From positions 1-64,000 of the forward strand of contig JAEYWD010000028.1 of the NCBI GenBank assembly GCA_023429135.1: DNA of 64,000 nucleotides, in the 5' to 3' direction. The position numbers were made by a program, and so were the translations under genes. Source of the stretch: Bacteroidota bacterium. GTDB lineage: Bacteria; Bacteroidota; Bacteroidia; Bacteroidales; JAAUTT01. Shown one piece after another: positions 8,565 through 17,663 of the stretch (position 1 is its first letter; each line of letters opens with the position of its first letter). The notes below the pieces were generated by a model. It saw only the letters and a list, made by a program, of their open reading frames with translations, did no database searches and had not been told where the DNA came from.

Positions 8565-11408
8565 ATGGACGATTTATCTTTTATAGGTAACAGTGAGCCC
8601 GGTTATATCGACGACCTATATCAACGCTATCTTAACAACCCTAACGAGCTGGATGAGAGTTGGAGAAACTTCTTTAAAGGATTTGAATTCGCAAGAGCTA
8701 ATTTTAATACAAGCAGGCAGACAGCAAAGAATCTTGATAAGGAATTTAAAGTACTGAATTTAATCGAGGGGTATCGCAGGCGCGGACATTTATTCACTAA
8801 AACCAATCCAGTACGCACCCGAAGAAAATATACACCCACCCTTGATCTCGAAAATTACGATTTGAGCGAAAAGGATTTTAATACTGTTTTTCAGGCTGGG
8901 CAGGAAATTGGTATCGGGCCTGCAAAACTTGAGGATATCCTTGCGCATCTTAATCAAACTTATTGCCAATCTATTGGTGCAGAGTTTTTGTTTATCAGGG
9001 ATCCGCTGATGATAAACTGGCTTCAATCGAAAATGGAGCAGGCAAAAAATACTCCTGCGTTTACATCAGATGACAAAAAACATTTTTACCACCAGTTAAA
9101 ACTTGCGGTTGGTTTTGAGAGCTTTATTCATAAGAAGTTTGTAGGTCAGAAGCGCTTTTCACTTGAAGGGGCTGAAGTGATGATTCCTGCACTTGATTCT
9201 GTTATCGAAAGAGGTTCAGAGCTTGGGATTGAAGAGTTTGTTATTGGTATGGCGCATCGCGGTCGATTAAACGTTCTGACCAATATTCTGAAGAAACCTT
9301 ATGAAAATGTTTTCCGCGAGTTCTCCGCAAAGGAGTACGATGAAGAAAATGCTCTTGGCGATGTTAAGTATCACCTTGGTTACAATACAACTATTGAAGC
9401 CGATAACGGTAAAAAGGTAACCTTAAATCTGGTTCCTAACCCTTCGCACTTAGAAACCGTGGGTCCGGTGGTTCAGGGATTGTCGCGAGCTTTTGTACGT
9501 CAAAAATATGGAAGGAATTTCGATAAACTTGCTGCCATTATCATCCATGGTGATGCTGCTATTGCCTCGCAGGGAGTAGTTTACGAAACTATTCAAATGT
9601 CGCAGTTAAGTGGTTATAAAACTGGTGGAACCATTCACATTGTTATCAATAATCAGGTTGGCTTTACCACTAATTATCTCGATGCACGTTCGAGTACTTA
9701 TTGTACCGATATCGCTAAAGTCACAAAATCGCCCGTATTTCATGTAAATGGCGATGATGTGGAAGCTTTGATATACACCGTTCAGCTTGCGCTTGATTTT
9801 CGACAGAAGTTCCATCAGGATGTATTTATTGATATATTATGTTATCGCAAATATGGTCACAACGAAGGCGATGAACCCCGGTTTACCCAACCCTTGTTAT
9901 ATGCTGCCATCGCAAAACATCCTAATCCTCGCGATATTTACAGCAAGCACCTTATTGAACATGGAATACTTACTCCCGAAGAGGTTAAAAAGGCTGAGCA
10001 GGAATTTGAAGATCTGTTAAACAGTAAGCTTGAAATAGCGCTTGCCGGAACTAAAGTTAAAATTGAAAGCTTTCTGAAACAGGCCTGGAAGCATCTGAGA
10101 TATGCACGTAATGGCGATTTCTTTAAGCCTGTTCCAACAGGAGTATCCAAGAAAAGGCTTGTTGAGCTGAGTGAAAAATTCAATGCTTTGCCTGCCGATA
10201 AGAAATTCTTCAGTAAAAGTGTAAAAATTGTTGAGGACCGAAAGCAACTTGTAGCTTCTAACAAGGCCGACTGGGCTTTGGCTGAACTGTTTGCCTATGC
10301 AACGTTGTTAACCGAAGGGCATCCGGTGCGGATTAGCGGTCAGGATTCGGAGCGTGGTACTTTTGCGCATCGTCATGCCGCATTTGTAATGGAAGATTCC
10401 GATGAAAAATATTTTCCTCTGAAACATCTGCAGGAAGGCCAGGGACCTTTTCATATCTTTAATTCCCCTCTTAGCGAATATGGGGTTTTAGGGTTTGAAT
10501 ACGGGTATGCAATGGGTGTACCTGATGGCTTAACTATTTGGGAAGCTCAGTTTGGCGATTTTCATAATGTAGCACAGGTAATAATTGATCAATACATTAG
10601 TTCTGCTGAGGAAAAGTGGGGCCTGATGAACGGATTGGTGATGTTTCTGCCTCACGGTTATGAAGGACAAGGGCCGGAACATTCCAGTGCAAGAATAGAA
10701 CGTTTTCTGGTTCTCTGTGCAGGAAATAATATGAATCTCGCCATACCCACAACTCCTGCAAATATGTTTCACTTGTTACGTCGTCAGTTGAAACGCGATT
10801 TCAGGGTTCCGCTTATAGTGTTTACTCCAAAGAGTTTGTTGCGGCATCCATCAGTAATTTCATCGCTTGATGAATTTGAAAACGGACATTTCCAGGAGGT
10901 AATTGATGACACTTTCCCCGATGCAGATAAGATAAATCAGGTTGTTTGTACTTATGGCAAACTTTATTACGAGTTAGTTGAAAAACGCACGGAACTAGGA
11001 ATAACTGATACAGCAATTGTAAGGGTGGAACAATTATTTCCATTTCCGGCTGATCAATTAAAGAAACTTCATAAAAAATACCGGAACGCTAAACGGTGGA
11101 TATGGGCTCAGGACGAACCTGAAAATATGGGAGCCTGGTCTTTTGTTTCGCGTGTATTTAAAGATATTCCATTCCTGTTGGTATCTCGTCCTGCAAGTGG
11201 TAGTCCGGCTGCCGGACTGGCCGAAATTCACAAGAAGAGATTGCGCAAAATTCTCGACAAGGTATTTCATGCATGTACATGTGAAAAAATGGATAGTTAT
11301 TGCGGTATGGACTGTTTGAATTACCGTACAAGCGATCTGGCGGTGGAAGTTTCGGAACATAATGCGCATAAAACATTAAGTGAAGAGACATCGGAAAGTA
11401 AGTCCTAA
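8565..11408 (+). CDS. sucA: 2-oxoglutarate dehydrogenase E1 component
   Basis: Thiamine-diphosphate-dependent decarboxylase of the 2-oxoglutarate dehydrogenase complex in the TCA cycle. It has the N-terminal OGDH helix (DDLSFIGNSEPGYIDDLYQRYL), the signature GMAHRGRLNVLTNI near residue 227, the ThDP site IHGDAAIASQGVVYE near 326 and the pyrimidine-binding half (HGYEGQGPEHSSARIERFL). The length of 947 is close to E. coli SucA (933). The C-terminus is odd: after the transketolase C domain there is a ~40-residue tail with four cysteines (CTCEKMDSYCGMDC). The E2 gene follows after 255 bases; E3 is not in the window. Confidence 0.95.
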   Translation: MDDLSFIGNSEPGYIDDLYQRYLNNPNELDESWRNFFKGFEFARANFNTSRQTAKNLDKEFKVLNLIEGYRRRGHLFTKTNPVRTRRKYTPTLDLENYDLSEKDFNTVFQAGQEIGIGPAKLEDILAHLNQTYCQSIGAEFLFIRDPLMINWLQSKMEQAKNTPAFTSDDKKHFYHQLKLAVGFESFIHKKFVGQKRFSLEGAEVMIPALDSVIERGSELGIEEFVIGMAHRGRLNVLTNILKKPYENVFREFSAKEYDEENALGDVKYHLGYNTTIEADNGKKVTLNLVPNPSHLETVGPVVQGLSRAFVRQKYGRNFDKLAAIIIHGDAAIASQGVVYETIQMSQLSGYKTGGTIHIVINNQVGFTTNYLDARSSTYCTDIAKVTKSPVFHVNGDDVEALIYTVQLALDFRQKFHQDVFIDILCYRKYGHNEGDEPRFTQPLLYAAIAKHPNPRDIYSKHLIEHGILTPEEVKKAEQEFEDLLNSKLEIALAGTKVKIESFLKQAWKHLRYARNGDFFKPVPTGVSKKRLVELSEKFNALPADKKFFSKSVKIVEDRKQLVASNKADWALAELFAYATLLTEGHPVRISGQDSERGTFAHRHAAFVMEDSDEKYFPLKHLQEGQGPFHIFNSPLSEYGVLGFEYGYAMGVPDGLTIWEAQFGDFHNVAQVIIDQYISSAEEKWGLMNGLVMFLPHGYEGQGPEHSSARIERFLVLCAGNNMNLAIPTTPANMFHLLRRQLKRDFRVPLIVFTPKSLLRHPSVISSLDEFENGHFQEVIDDTFPDADKINQVVCTYGKLYYELVEKRTELGITDTAIVRVEQLFPFPADQLKKLHKKYRNAKRWIWAQDEPENMGAWSFVSRVFKDIPFLLVSRPASGSPAAGLAEIHKKRLRKILDKVFHACTCEKMDSYCGMDCLNYRTSDLAVEVSEHNAHKTLSEETSESKS

Positions 11409-11663
11409 GAATCAGGAGTTCGACCTAAATGCATAATAAATAAAATAATAAGGTTTAAAACAATTTAAAAATCTTTTTGTACTAAGGTCAAATACAAATT
11501 CGAAAATAAGGTTTTAAAAAGACCTTATTCTAATTTCCACTAACCTTAGTAGAAAAACCTGTAAGGCTTATTAACCTTATTATCTGGTTAAGTTGGATTA
11601 TTTCCATCGAACTCTTTTAAGTAGCTTGTTTTTATAAAAGTATATCGATTAGCACATAAAAAT

Positions 11664-12929
11664 ATGATTTCTGAAGTTAAAATACCCAGTCCCGGAGAGT
11701 CTATTACCGAAGTATTGCTTGCCCGTTGGTTTGTCGAAGATGGCGATCAGGTTGAGAAAGATCAGGAACTGGGCGAAGTGGAGTCGGATAAGGCTACTTT
11801 GCCGCTTATTTCGGCTTCGTCCGGTAGTATTTCAATTCTGGTTAAAGAAGGTGAAACTGTTAAAATAGGTGTTGTTGCCTGCCGTATCGATTCGGAAAAG
11901 ACCGGTAAAACAAAAGCTAAAGCCGAGGCCAAGCCTGAAAACAAGGATGAAATCATTAAGGTTTTGGAAGTTAAACCCGAAGCCCCTAAAGAAAAACCTG
12001 CTGAAAAGACAGCTCCGGTTCAGGCCTCTGCCGAGCCAGGTAATGTTAAAGCTACTCCGCTTGCCAGGAAAATGATGAAAGAGCACCAGCTCTCTGTTAA
12101 GGATATTATCGACGGACTTCAGAAAATAACCACCCATGAGGTTGAAATGGTTTTAGATAGTAAACAACAGGGTTTTGTTAAACCTGAAGTTACAGCAAGT
12201 CGTGAAGTAAAGCGGCAGAATATGAGTCCTTTACGGAAAAAACTTGCTGAACGCCTTGTGGCAGTTAAGAACGAAACGGCCATGCTCACAACCTTTAATG
12301 AGGTTGATATGAGCGCTGTTATGGATATGCGAAAGAAATATCAGGCCAAGTTCGAAGCGAAGTATGGCATTAAGGTTGGTTTTATGTCGTTCTTTGCCAA
12401 AGCTGTTGCTGAAGCTTTAAAACTTCATCCCATGGTGAATTCTCAAATTGATGGTGACGAGATAATTACTCCCGATTACTACGACATTGGCATTGCTGTT
12501 TCTACAGAAAAGGGTTTGATGGTGCCTGTGCTTCGGAGTGTTGAAACAATGAGTCTGGCGGATATTGAAAAGAATATTGCCGCTCTGGCAGCAAAGGCCC
12601 GTGCTGGACGAATCAGTCTGGACGAAATGTCGGGAGGAACTTTTACCATTACAAACGGTGGCGTGTTTGGATCGATGCTTTCAACTCCAATTATAAACCC
12701 TCCGCAATCAGCCATTCTGGGCATGCATAACATTGTTGACCGCCCGGTAGCTGTTGATGGTAAAGTAGAGATCCGCCCGGTAATGTATGTCGCCTTATCG
12801 TACGATCATCGTATTATCGATGGTCGCGATTCGGTGGGTTTTCTGGTGAAAGTAAAGCAGTTTATTGAAAACCCGGTGAAGCTATTATTTGGAGCTTCAA
12901 CTCCTGATGAAATACTTTTAGGAATTTAG
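11664..12929 (+). CDS. sucB: 2-oxoglutarate dehydrogenase E2 (dihydrolipoyl succinyltransferase)
   Basis: Transfers the succinyl group from the lipoyl arm to CoA. Residues 1-76 are a lipoyl domain with the modified lysine in EVESDKATLPL. A Pro/Ala/Lys-rich linker follows, then an E3-binding domain (VKATPLARKMMKEHQLSVKDI, near 130-165). The catalytic domain runs from ~180 to 421 and contains the active-site segment ALSYDHRIIDGRDSVGFL (His and Asp present). At 421 residues it matches the SucB family. It is separated from sucA by 255 AT-rich bases, so it may have its own promoter, and it is nearly contiguous with the next gene. Confidence 0.95.
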   Translation: MISEVKIPSPGESITEVLLARWFVEDGDQVEKDQELGEVESDKATLPLISASSGSISILVKEGETVKIGVVACRIDSEKTGKTKAKAEAKPENKDEIIKVLEVKPEAPKEKPAEKTAPVQASAEPGNVKATPLARKMMKEHQLSVKDIIDGLQKITTHEVEMVLDSKQQGFVKPEVTASREVKRQNMSPLRKKLAERLVAVKNETAMLTTFNEVDMSAVMDMRKKYQAKFEAKYGIKVGFMSFFAKAVAEALKLHPMVNSQIDGDEIITPDYYDIGIAVSTEKGLMVPVLRSVETMSLADIEKNIAALAAKARAGRISLDEMSGGTFTITNGGVFGSMLSTPIINPPQSAILGMHNIVDRPVAVDGKVEIRPVMYVALSYDHRIIDGRDSVGFLVKVKQFIENPVKLLFGASTPDEILLGI

Positions 12930-12931
12930 CC

Positions 12932-13597
12932 ATGATAACAGGAAAAACAGCATTTGTTTTTGGCGCCAGCGGATTGGTAGGGAATCTGCTATTAAAGGAC
13001 TTAATTAACGATCCTGCTTATGGAAAAGTAATTGTTTTTGTAAGGAAACCTCTGGTTATTGTGAACCCCAAAGTTCAGGAGGTTCCCTTTAACGAGCTGG
13101 AGAGTTTCATTTCCGAAGAAGTTACTTATCCCGAAAGTCAGGTATTTTGTTGTGTTGGAACAACCATAAAAACTGCCGGCTCAAAAGAGGAATTCAGAAA
13201 AGTAGATTATGAGTTGCCGATGAAGATTGCAACCTGGGGGAAAAGCAAAGGAATACCAGTTTTTGCGGCTATCTCGTCCATAGGTGCTAATGCTGATTCG
13301 GGCAATTTTTATTTGCGGACAAAAGGGGAGATGGAAGATGGTATGAAATCTTTTCAGTTTGCTAAGTTGATATTGGTACGACCTTCGTTATTACTGGGAA
13401 CACGTAGGGAATTCAGAATGGGAGAGGAGCTTGCCAAAGTTTTCTCCGGAGTAATGAATCTGATCTTTTTTGGATCTTTAAAAAAATATAGAGCCATAAA
13501 TGCATCAAAAGTGGCCAGAGCTATGAAAATACTATCCAATTCGGAAATGGACGAAATTGTTTACGAATCGGATAAGCTCCAGGAGATAGGAAAATAA
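12932..13597 (+). CDS. NAD(P)-binding Rossmann-fold protein, atypical short-chain family
   Basis: Begins two bases after the sucB stop, so it is probably translated from the same mRNA. The N-terminal FGASGLVGNLLLKDL is the GxxGxxG dinucleotide-binding loop of atypical short-chain dehydrogenases and NAD(P)-dependent epimerases. CVGTTIKTAGSKEEFRKVDY and AAISSIGANADSGNFYLRTKGEME resemble the HTATIP2/oxidoreductase-like group, where the catalytic Tyr-Lys pair appears as Y-x-x-x-K. The length (221) fits that group. The substrate is unknown, and the link to the dehydrogenase complex may be only positional. Confidence 0.75.
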   Translation: MITGKTAFVFGASGLVGNLLLKDLINDPAYGKVIVFVRKPLVIVNPKVQEVPFNELESFISEEVTYPESQVFCCVGTTIKTAGSKEEFRKVDYELPMKIATWGKSKGIPVFAAISSIGANADSGNFYLRTKGEMEDGMKSFQFAKLILVRPSLLLGTRREFRMGEELAKVFSGVMNLIFFGSLKKYRAINASKVARAMKILSNSEMDEIVYESDKLQEIGK

Positions 13598-13663
13598 AGA
13601 ACTTTGGGTCCTTTTCGATCGAAGGCGCAGAGAATATATTTGACTGTGAATGTTATTCCTTTT

Positions 13664-14338
13664 TCAGTATTCAATATCCAGGGGTAATTCGCTCGCTGAT
13701 TCTATTAATATTTTCACGTCGTTTAGCCCTATTGCTCCCTTGAAGAGGTTTCTTTCTTTTATCATTTGATTAATTCTTGCATGTAAATCAATTGGATCAG
13801 ATTTTGTTACTTTTTCAACTGTATCCATTCCTAAATTGTAAAGCATCTGAGCATAGGTCACACCAACCCACTTTATTCTCGATAAATCGGCTAGTTTGGT
13901 TAAAGCAAGGATATCCTGATCATTGATTCCGTTGGATTCGGCAAGTTTCTGTCTGTCCGATTTTTTTATAACCTTAATATAAAGCTTTTCTGTATTTGTA
14001 ATTCCAATTTTTTCCAGTTTGTAAATCGTTTCTTTTGCTATTTCGGTAAAGTCGGCAATTTTATTCGGTTTTGGGAGTGTACTGTTCAGTTCCCGAAGCA
14101 AAATAGTCAGATAATCACCGGAGAAATAGTCAAACTTTGCTAATTCGGCTAATTTGTCCTTTTTTTTGAGTAGTTGAATTAATTCATTTATATTCCTGAT
14201 CCCGATGCTTTTAAAATAACCAAATCGGTCATCCAATCTGTCTTTAAGCATCAGCCTGCTTGGTGGTAAGTACGCGGATTCTAATTTTCTTTGGTAATCA
14301 TCAATTGATGTTTTTTCAAGGTCTATATAGTATCCCAT
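13664..14338 (-). CDS. DUF4332-like helix-hairpin-helix protein
   Basis: Cytoplasmic 224-residue protein built of repeated helix-hairpin-helix-like units (for example FKSIGIRNINELIQLLKKKDKL, YKLEKIGITNTEKLYIKVIK, VGVTYAQMLYNLGMDTVEKV). This pattern matches DUF4332, a family related to DNA-binding HhH folds. It has no signal peptide. It starts 8 bases downstream of the M64 peptidase stop on the same strand, so the two are probably co-transcribed. A DNA-related role is only inferred from the fold. Confidence 0.7.
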   Translation of the reverse strand: MGYYIDLEKTSIDDYQRKLESAYLPPSRLMLKDRLDDRFGYFKSIGIRNINELIQLLKKKDKLAELAKFDYFSGDYLTILLRELNSTLPKPNKIADFTEIAKETIYKLEKIGITNTEKLYIKVIKKSDRQKLAESNGINDQDILALTKLADLSRIKWVGVTYAQMLYNLGMDTVEKVTKSDPIDLHARINQMIKERNLFKGAIGLNDVKILIESASELPLDIEY

Positions 14339-14346
14339 AATCTGAG

Positions 14347-15828
14347 TTATTTACGAGTGTAATATTCTATTATTTTAATAATTGCCTGGTCATTTACCGG
14401 CCCGTAAGAGTGCTGATCCGGGCTGAAACGCAGCATCATTGAATTAATAGTTGGCCGGTAGTATCCTTTGGAAAGATAATTGGCACCTTCAAACACTCCT
14501 ACCTTATCTTTAAGCGGATGGTTGAAGATAAAATCATCGGCTTTTTTATACAGCTCACCCATTTGTTTGTCAATAAGATTTACTTTGGAATCTATTTCTT
14601 TTTTGGGTTTGCCAGCTTTTTGCATTTGTTCAATTGTCGAAGCACGGAGGCTTTGGAGTGAATTAATAGTATTGTTAAGGCTGTCGAACTTGTCTTTTCC
14701 CCAGTCAGTAGGAATTTTGATCCCCGGAGAAAGTAATTTTTTCCATTTGAGATTAGCAGTATCTATCAAAGCGGTAATATTTGCTTCGAGAGGTTCCACA
14801 CCTGAGATATAGATATCCTGGTAAGCCACCTGACTGGTATAATATTCATCAGCCAGACCCGCAAAACCATGACCAAACTCGTGAAGAAACACATAGTCTT
14901 TCTTATCTGAACCAATGGCAAATACCGTCTGAAAATTAAAAATGCCGCCACCACCATATCTGTCCTTATTTACCATAATCAGGATTGCATCGTAAGGTAC
15001 GCATGCAATAGCATCGTGGATTGCTTTGTTATCTTCAACGGTAAGATACCGGTCTACATCAAAAGTATTGAAAGAAGAACCGAAGCGGGTATTCCGGTAA
15101 ATGAGTTGCCGGGGTTCGTCGGTACCACTTTCTTCTGATGGGGCAAACACTCCATTGATGTTAAAGAGTTTTTTTTGTGTTTTATAAGGTTCAAAGCCAA
15201 GTAAAAGGTCAGAGAAATATTTCAAATCGTTTTTAAATTTCTCCCTTTCGGCGAGTGTGTAACCTTCTCCCAGAATTACCAGATCGACGCAATGGTGTGG
15301 CTCTCCGTTGTTTATAATATTTACTACTTCATTGCCTTCAATAATAAATTTCTCGGTATTTATGTGATAATCCGAGGGGTCAATTACTAAACTGTAAATG
15401 TCAGCAAGGGAATTATCCTTGGCTCTCTTTTGAATAATCAGCCTGATAGGTTTTTTGGGAAAAGGTACCAATGCCGTTTCATGAAATGTCTTTTTTTCTC
15501 CCTGGATAGCAGGACCTGTGGTCTGATATTCACTGAAAATGGTACTATATCCTTTTGTATAAAGAATCTGACCGGTTAAAGTATCCATTACCAAAAGCTT
15601 ATAAGAGCCCAGTTCAAAAGGTTGAATACACTGATTGGGATTACCGGCCCATACTCCCTGTTTGTAAATTTTATCCAACGAAATAAATTCCGTTTTAGCA
15701 TCGCCGCTATGATAGAAATCGACTCTTAAAGTCTGATTGATAAAGAATTTACCGAAATCAATATTATTATTCTGAGCTGATAACGCTCCTGAAATAACCA
15801 GGAAAAAGCAGAAAATGAATAGTCTCAT
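14347..15828 (-). CDS. Secreted M64-family (IgA-type) metallopeptidase
   Basis: An N-terminal signal peptide (MRLFIFCFFLVISGALSAQ) indicates export. The first ~150 residues look like the M64 N-terminal beta domain. The catalytic domain carries FLHEFGHGFAGLADEYY: the HExxH zinc motif with the downstream Asp-Glu-Tyr typical of M64 peptidases, a family that includes the Clostridium ramosum IgA proteinase. The 493-residue length fits Bacteroidota members. Substrate is unknown; immunoglobulin cleavage should not be assumed in an environmental organism. Confidence 0.85.
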   Translation of the reverse strand: MRLFIFCFFLVISGALSAQNNNIDFGKFFINQTLRVDFYHSGDAKTEFISLDKIYKQGVWAGNPNQCIQPFELGSYKLLVMDTLTGQILYTKGYSTIFSEYQTTGPAIQGEKKTFHETALVPFPKKPIRLIIQKRAKDNSLADIYSLVIDPSDYHINTEKFIIEGNEVVNIINNGEPHHCVDLVILGEGYTLAEREKFKNDLKYFSDLLLGFEPYKTQKKLFNINGVFAPSEESGTDEPRQLIYRNTRFGSSFNTFDVDRYLTVEDNKAIHDAIACVPYDAILIMVNKDRYGGGGIFNFQTVFAIGSDKKDYVFLHEFGHGFAGLADEYYTSQVAYQDIYISGVEPLEANITALIDTANLKWKKLLSPGIKIPTDWGKDKFDSLNNTINSLQSLRASTIEQMQKAGKPKKEIDSKVNLIDKQMGELYKKADDFIFNHPLKDKVGVFEGANYLSKGYYRPTINSMMLRFSPDQHSYGPVNDQAIIKIIEYYTRK

Positions 15829-15909
15829 ATGTTCATAAAAATGTTCAATTTACACTTTTTTACTTTGCAAAATAAAAGATTGATGTCAGGTTTAGTGATT
15901 ATTTCATTT

Positions 15910-16269
15910 TCATTCCATCCATTCCTGCCGTTTTACCAATGCATAATAATCACCTTCAAGAGGGAGATATCCATATTCGTAACAGAAAAAGTATTGATTC
16001 CCCGTTTTTGTAAGGTATACATTGGTGAAGTAGCTGAAGTTAAAACCTTTGGAAGTTAGTTTTTCCTTGGGGACTTTGGTTTTTCCGTCGGGGTTTAATT
16101 CCTCCATAATTCGGCGGTTCCGGCGCAAAATATTGTTGATATTCCTCATAAAATTGTTGGTGTTACTGTTGCTGCGGTTATTATAACTATTCCGGCAAAG
16201 GTCCGAACAAAATTTCTTGTCAATTCTTCCTTTGATGGGTTCACCGCATTCGGGACATTGTTTTTCCAT
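15910..16269 (-). CDS. Small zinc-ribbon protein
   Basis: The 119-residue protein begins with a four-cysteine zinc ribbon: CPECGEP (residues 5-11) and CSDLCRNSYNNR (from about residue 22). The arrangement is as in DUF2116-like proteins. A basic Asn/Arg-rich helix follows (NNILRRNRRIMEELNPDG). The C-terminal third (FNFSYFTNVYLTKTGNQYFF) looks beta-rich and hydrophobic. It is transcribed divergently from ssb. Function unknown; a nucleic-acid-binding role is only a guess. Confidence 0.75.
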   Translation of the reverse strand: MEKQCPECGEPIKGRIDKKFCSDLCRNSYNNRSNSNTNNFMRNINNILRRNRRIMEELNPDGKTKVPKEKLTSKGFNFSYFTNVYLTKTGNQYFFCYEYGYLPLEGDYYALVKRQEWME

Positions 16270-16330
16270 AAGGTTTATTGGTTTTAATATCAGCTAAATA
16301 TATAAATAATTTCCAATTGTAAGCGTTTGT

Positions 16331-16370
16331 AAACGGTTAAATCCGAATTTAAACGATTAATAACCGAATA
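16331..16370. repeat. 20-bp imperfect tandem repeat between ssb and the zinc-ribbon gene
   Basis: Two adjacent units begin AAACGGTTAA and AAACGATTAA, and both contain CCGAAT. A short palindrome, CGTTTGTAAACG (16324-16335), abuts them. They lie in the divergent promoter region of ssb and the zinc-ribbon gene, so they could be regulator sites. Confidence 0.45.
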
Positions 16371-16450
16371 AGGCTTGCTTCAGGATGTTACTTTGTTTCA
16401 CCGATCGGACGAAAAATAATCGAATGTTAAACAAATTAAAATTTACGAAA

Positions 16451-16792
16451 ATGAATGCTTTAAGAAATCGCGTACAATTAATCGGCAACCTCGGCGCCAA
16501 CCCCGAAATTAAAAAATTCGACAACGGAAAAGTGTTAGCCCGTCTAAATCTTGCAACTACTGAACGATATAAGGATGATAGCGGAAAATATGTTACCGAC
16601 ACCCAGTGGCATCACGTTACAGTATGGGGTAAACTGGTTACTACGGTCGAAAAATACCTGAAAAAAGGCAGCGAAGTGGCTATCGAAGGTAAAATTGTTT
16701 ACCGTAACTTCGAAAACAAAGAAGGTAAAAAGCAGTATATAACCGAAATTTGGGCCAACGAGGTGCTAATGCTTGGTAAAAAAGGGGAATAA
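16451..16792 (+). CDS. ssb: Single-stranded DNA-binding protein
   Basis: OB-fold protein that coats single-stranded DNA in replication and repair. I place the start at 16451 (MNALRNRVQLIGNLG), where the SSB family begins; an upstream in-frame ATG at 16385 would add 22 unconserved residues. The fold runs through DTQWHHVTVWGKL and GSEVAIEGKIVYRNFENKEGKK to VLMLGKK. At 113 residues it lacks the acidic DDDIPF-type tip that recruits partner proteins, so it is a short SSB. It may be an accessory copy rather than the main replicative SSB. Confidence 0.92.
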   Translation: MNALRNRVQLIGNLGANPEIKKFDNGKVLARLNLATTERYKDDSGKYVTDTQWHHVTVWGKLVTTVEKYLKKGSEVAIEGKIVYRNFENKEGKKQYITEIWANEVLMLGKKGE

Positions 16793-16880
16793 AAGAATAT
16801 GGTCGTAAGTCGTTGATAGTAAGTCTTAAACAAATATAACTTAACGCCTAAGAACTAATCAGATCTACTGAAGATATAAA

Positions 16881-16929
16881 AAAAAGACCTGGCATAGCCG
16901 AAAAACATGTCAGGGTCTTTTTTATTTTT
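16881..16929. terminator. Bidirectional terminator between ssb and the response regulator gene
   Basis: AAAAAGACCTGGCAT pairs with ATGTCAGGGTCTTTTT allowing one bulge and one G-T pair, with A and T runs at both ends. It separates the convergent ssb and regulator genes and should serve both strands. Confidence 0.8.
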
Positions 16930-16958
16930 TAATTAACTCCTTGTTTCTGATTTTTAAA

Positions 16959-17663
16959 CTAACTGTTTTCAACTGCCAGACGAAATCCAACGCCATGAAT
17001 ATTTTCGACCACGATCCGAGGATCCTCTTTCAGATATTTTCTCAGACGCGATATAAAAACATCGAGGCTGCGGCCGGCAAAGTAGCTGCTGTCATTCCAA
17101 AGTTTTTCAAGTATTTCTTCCCGACGAACAACCGTGCTGTCAGCTTTAATCAGAAACAAAAGGAGCTCATTTTCCTTAAAGGTGAGTTTGGTTACCTGGT
17201 TATCGAACTTTAACTGCTGACCGGCATAATCAAACACATATTTACCCAAATTTAATGCGTTTGTGGCTTTACTGCTAACTGTACCTGTTCGTTGACTGCG
17301 TCGCAGAAAAACTTCAATTTTCAAAACCAGTTCTTCTATAGAGAAAGGCTTGGTTATGTAGTCGTCGGCGCCAAGTTTTAATCCTTGAATTTTGTCTTCC
17401 TTTGCCGATTTTGCGGTGAGAAAAATAATGGGCACATCATCGTTCCGTTCCCTGATTTTTGTTGCCAGCGTATAACCGTCGAGTTTTGGGAGCATAACAT
17501 CAAGCAAACAAATGTCATAGTTGTTTTCGAGACTTTTTTTCAGTGCAATTTCACCGTCGATGGCGTAATCTACTTCGTATCCGCGTAATTCGAGATTTTC
17601 GCGGGTAACGTACGAGAGGGCCTCGTCGTCTTCAACGTACAATATTTTAGCTTTGCTACTCAT
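16959..17663 (-). CDS. rprY: OmpR-family response regulator (RprY-like)
   Basis: DNA-binding partner of the adjacent sensor kinase. The receiver domain (residues 1-120) has the acidic pair in YVEDDEAL, the phosphoacceptor Asp in CLLDVMLPKLDGY, the Thr in IIFLTAKS and the Lys in DDYITKPFS. A winged-helix DNA-binding domain fills residues ~135-234 (VVRREEILEKLWNDSSYFAGRSLDVFISRLRKYL). Its start overlaps the kinase stop by 4 bases (ATGA type), showing translational coupling. Residues and order resemble the Bacteroides RprXY system; the symbol is by similarity only. Confidence 0.9.
   Translation of the reverse strand: MSSKAKILYVEDDEALSYVTRENLELRGYEVDYAIDGEIALKKSLENNYDICLLDVMLPKLDGYTLATKIRERNDDVPIIFLTAKSAKEDKIQGLKLGADDYITKPFSIEELVLKIEVFLRRSQRTGTVSSKATNALNLGKYVFDYAGQQLKFDNQVTKLTFKENELLLFLIKADSTVVRREEILEKLWNDSSYFAGRSLDVFISRLRKYLKEDPRIVVENIHGVGFRLAVENS

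Noticed and set aside
15829..16059. Plus-strand 76-codon frame
   Set aside because: Overlaps the zinc-ribbon gene on the other strand, which has clear CxxC motifs; the plus-strand product has no recognisable features.
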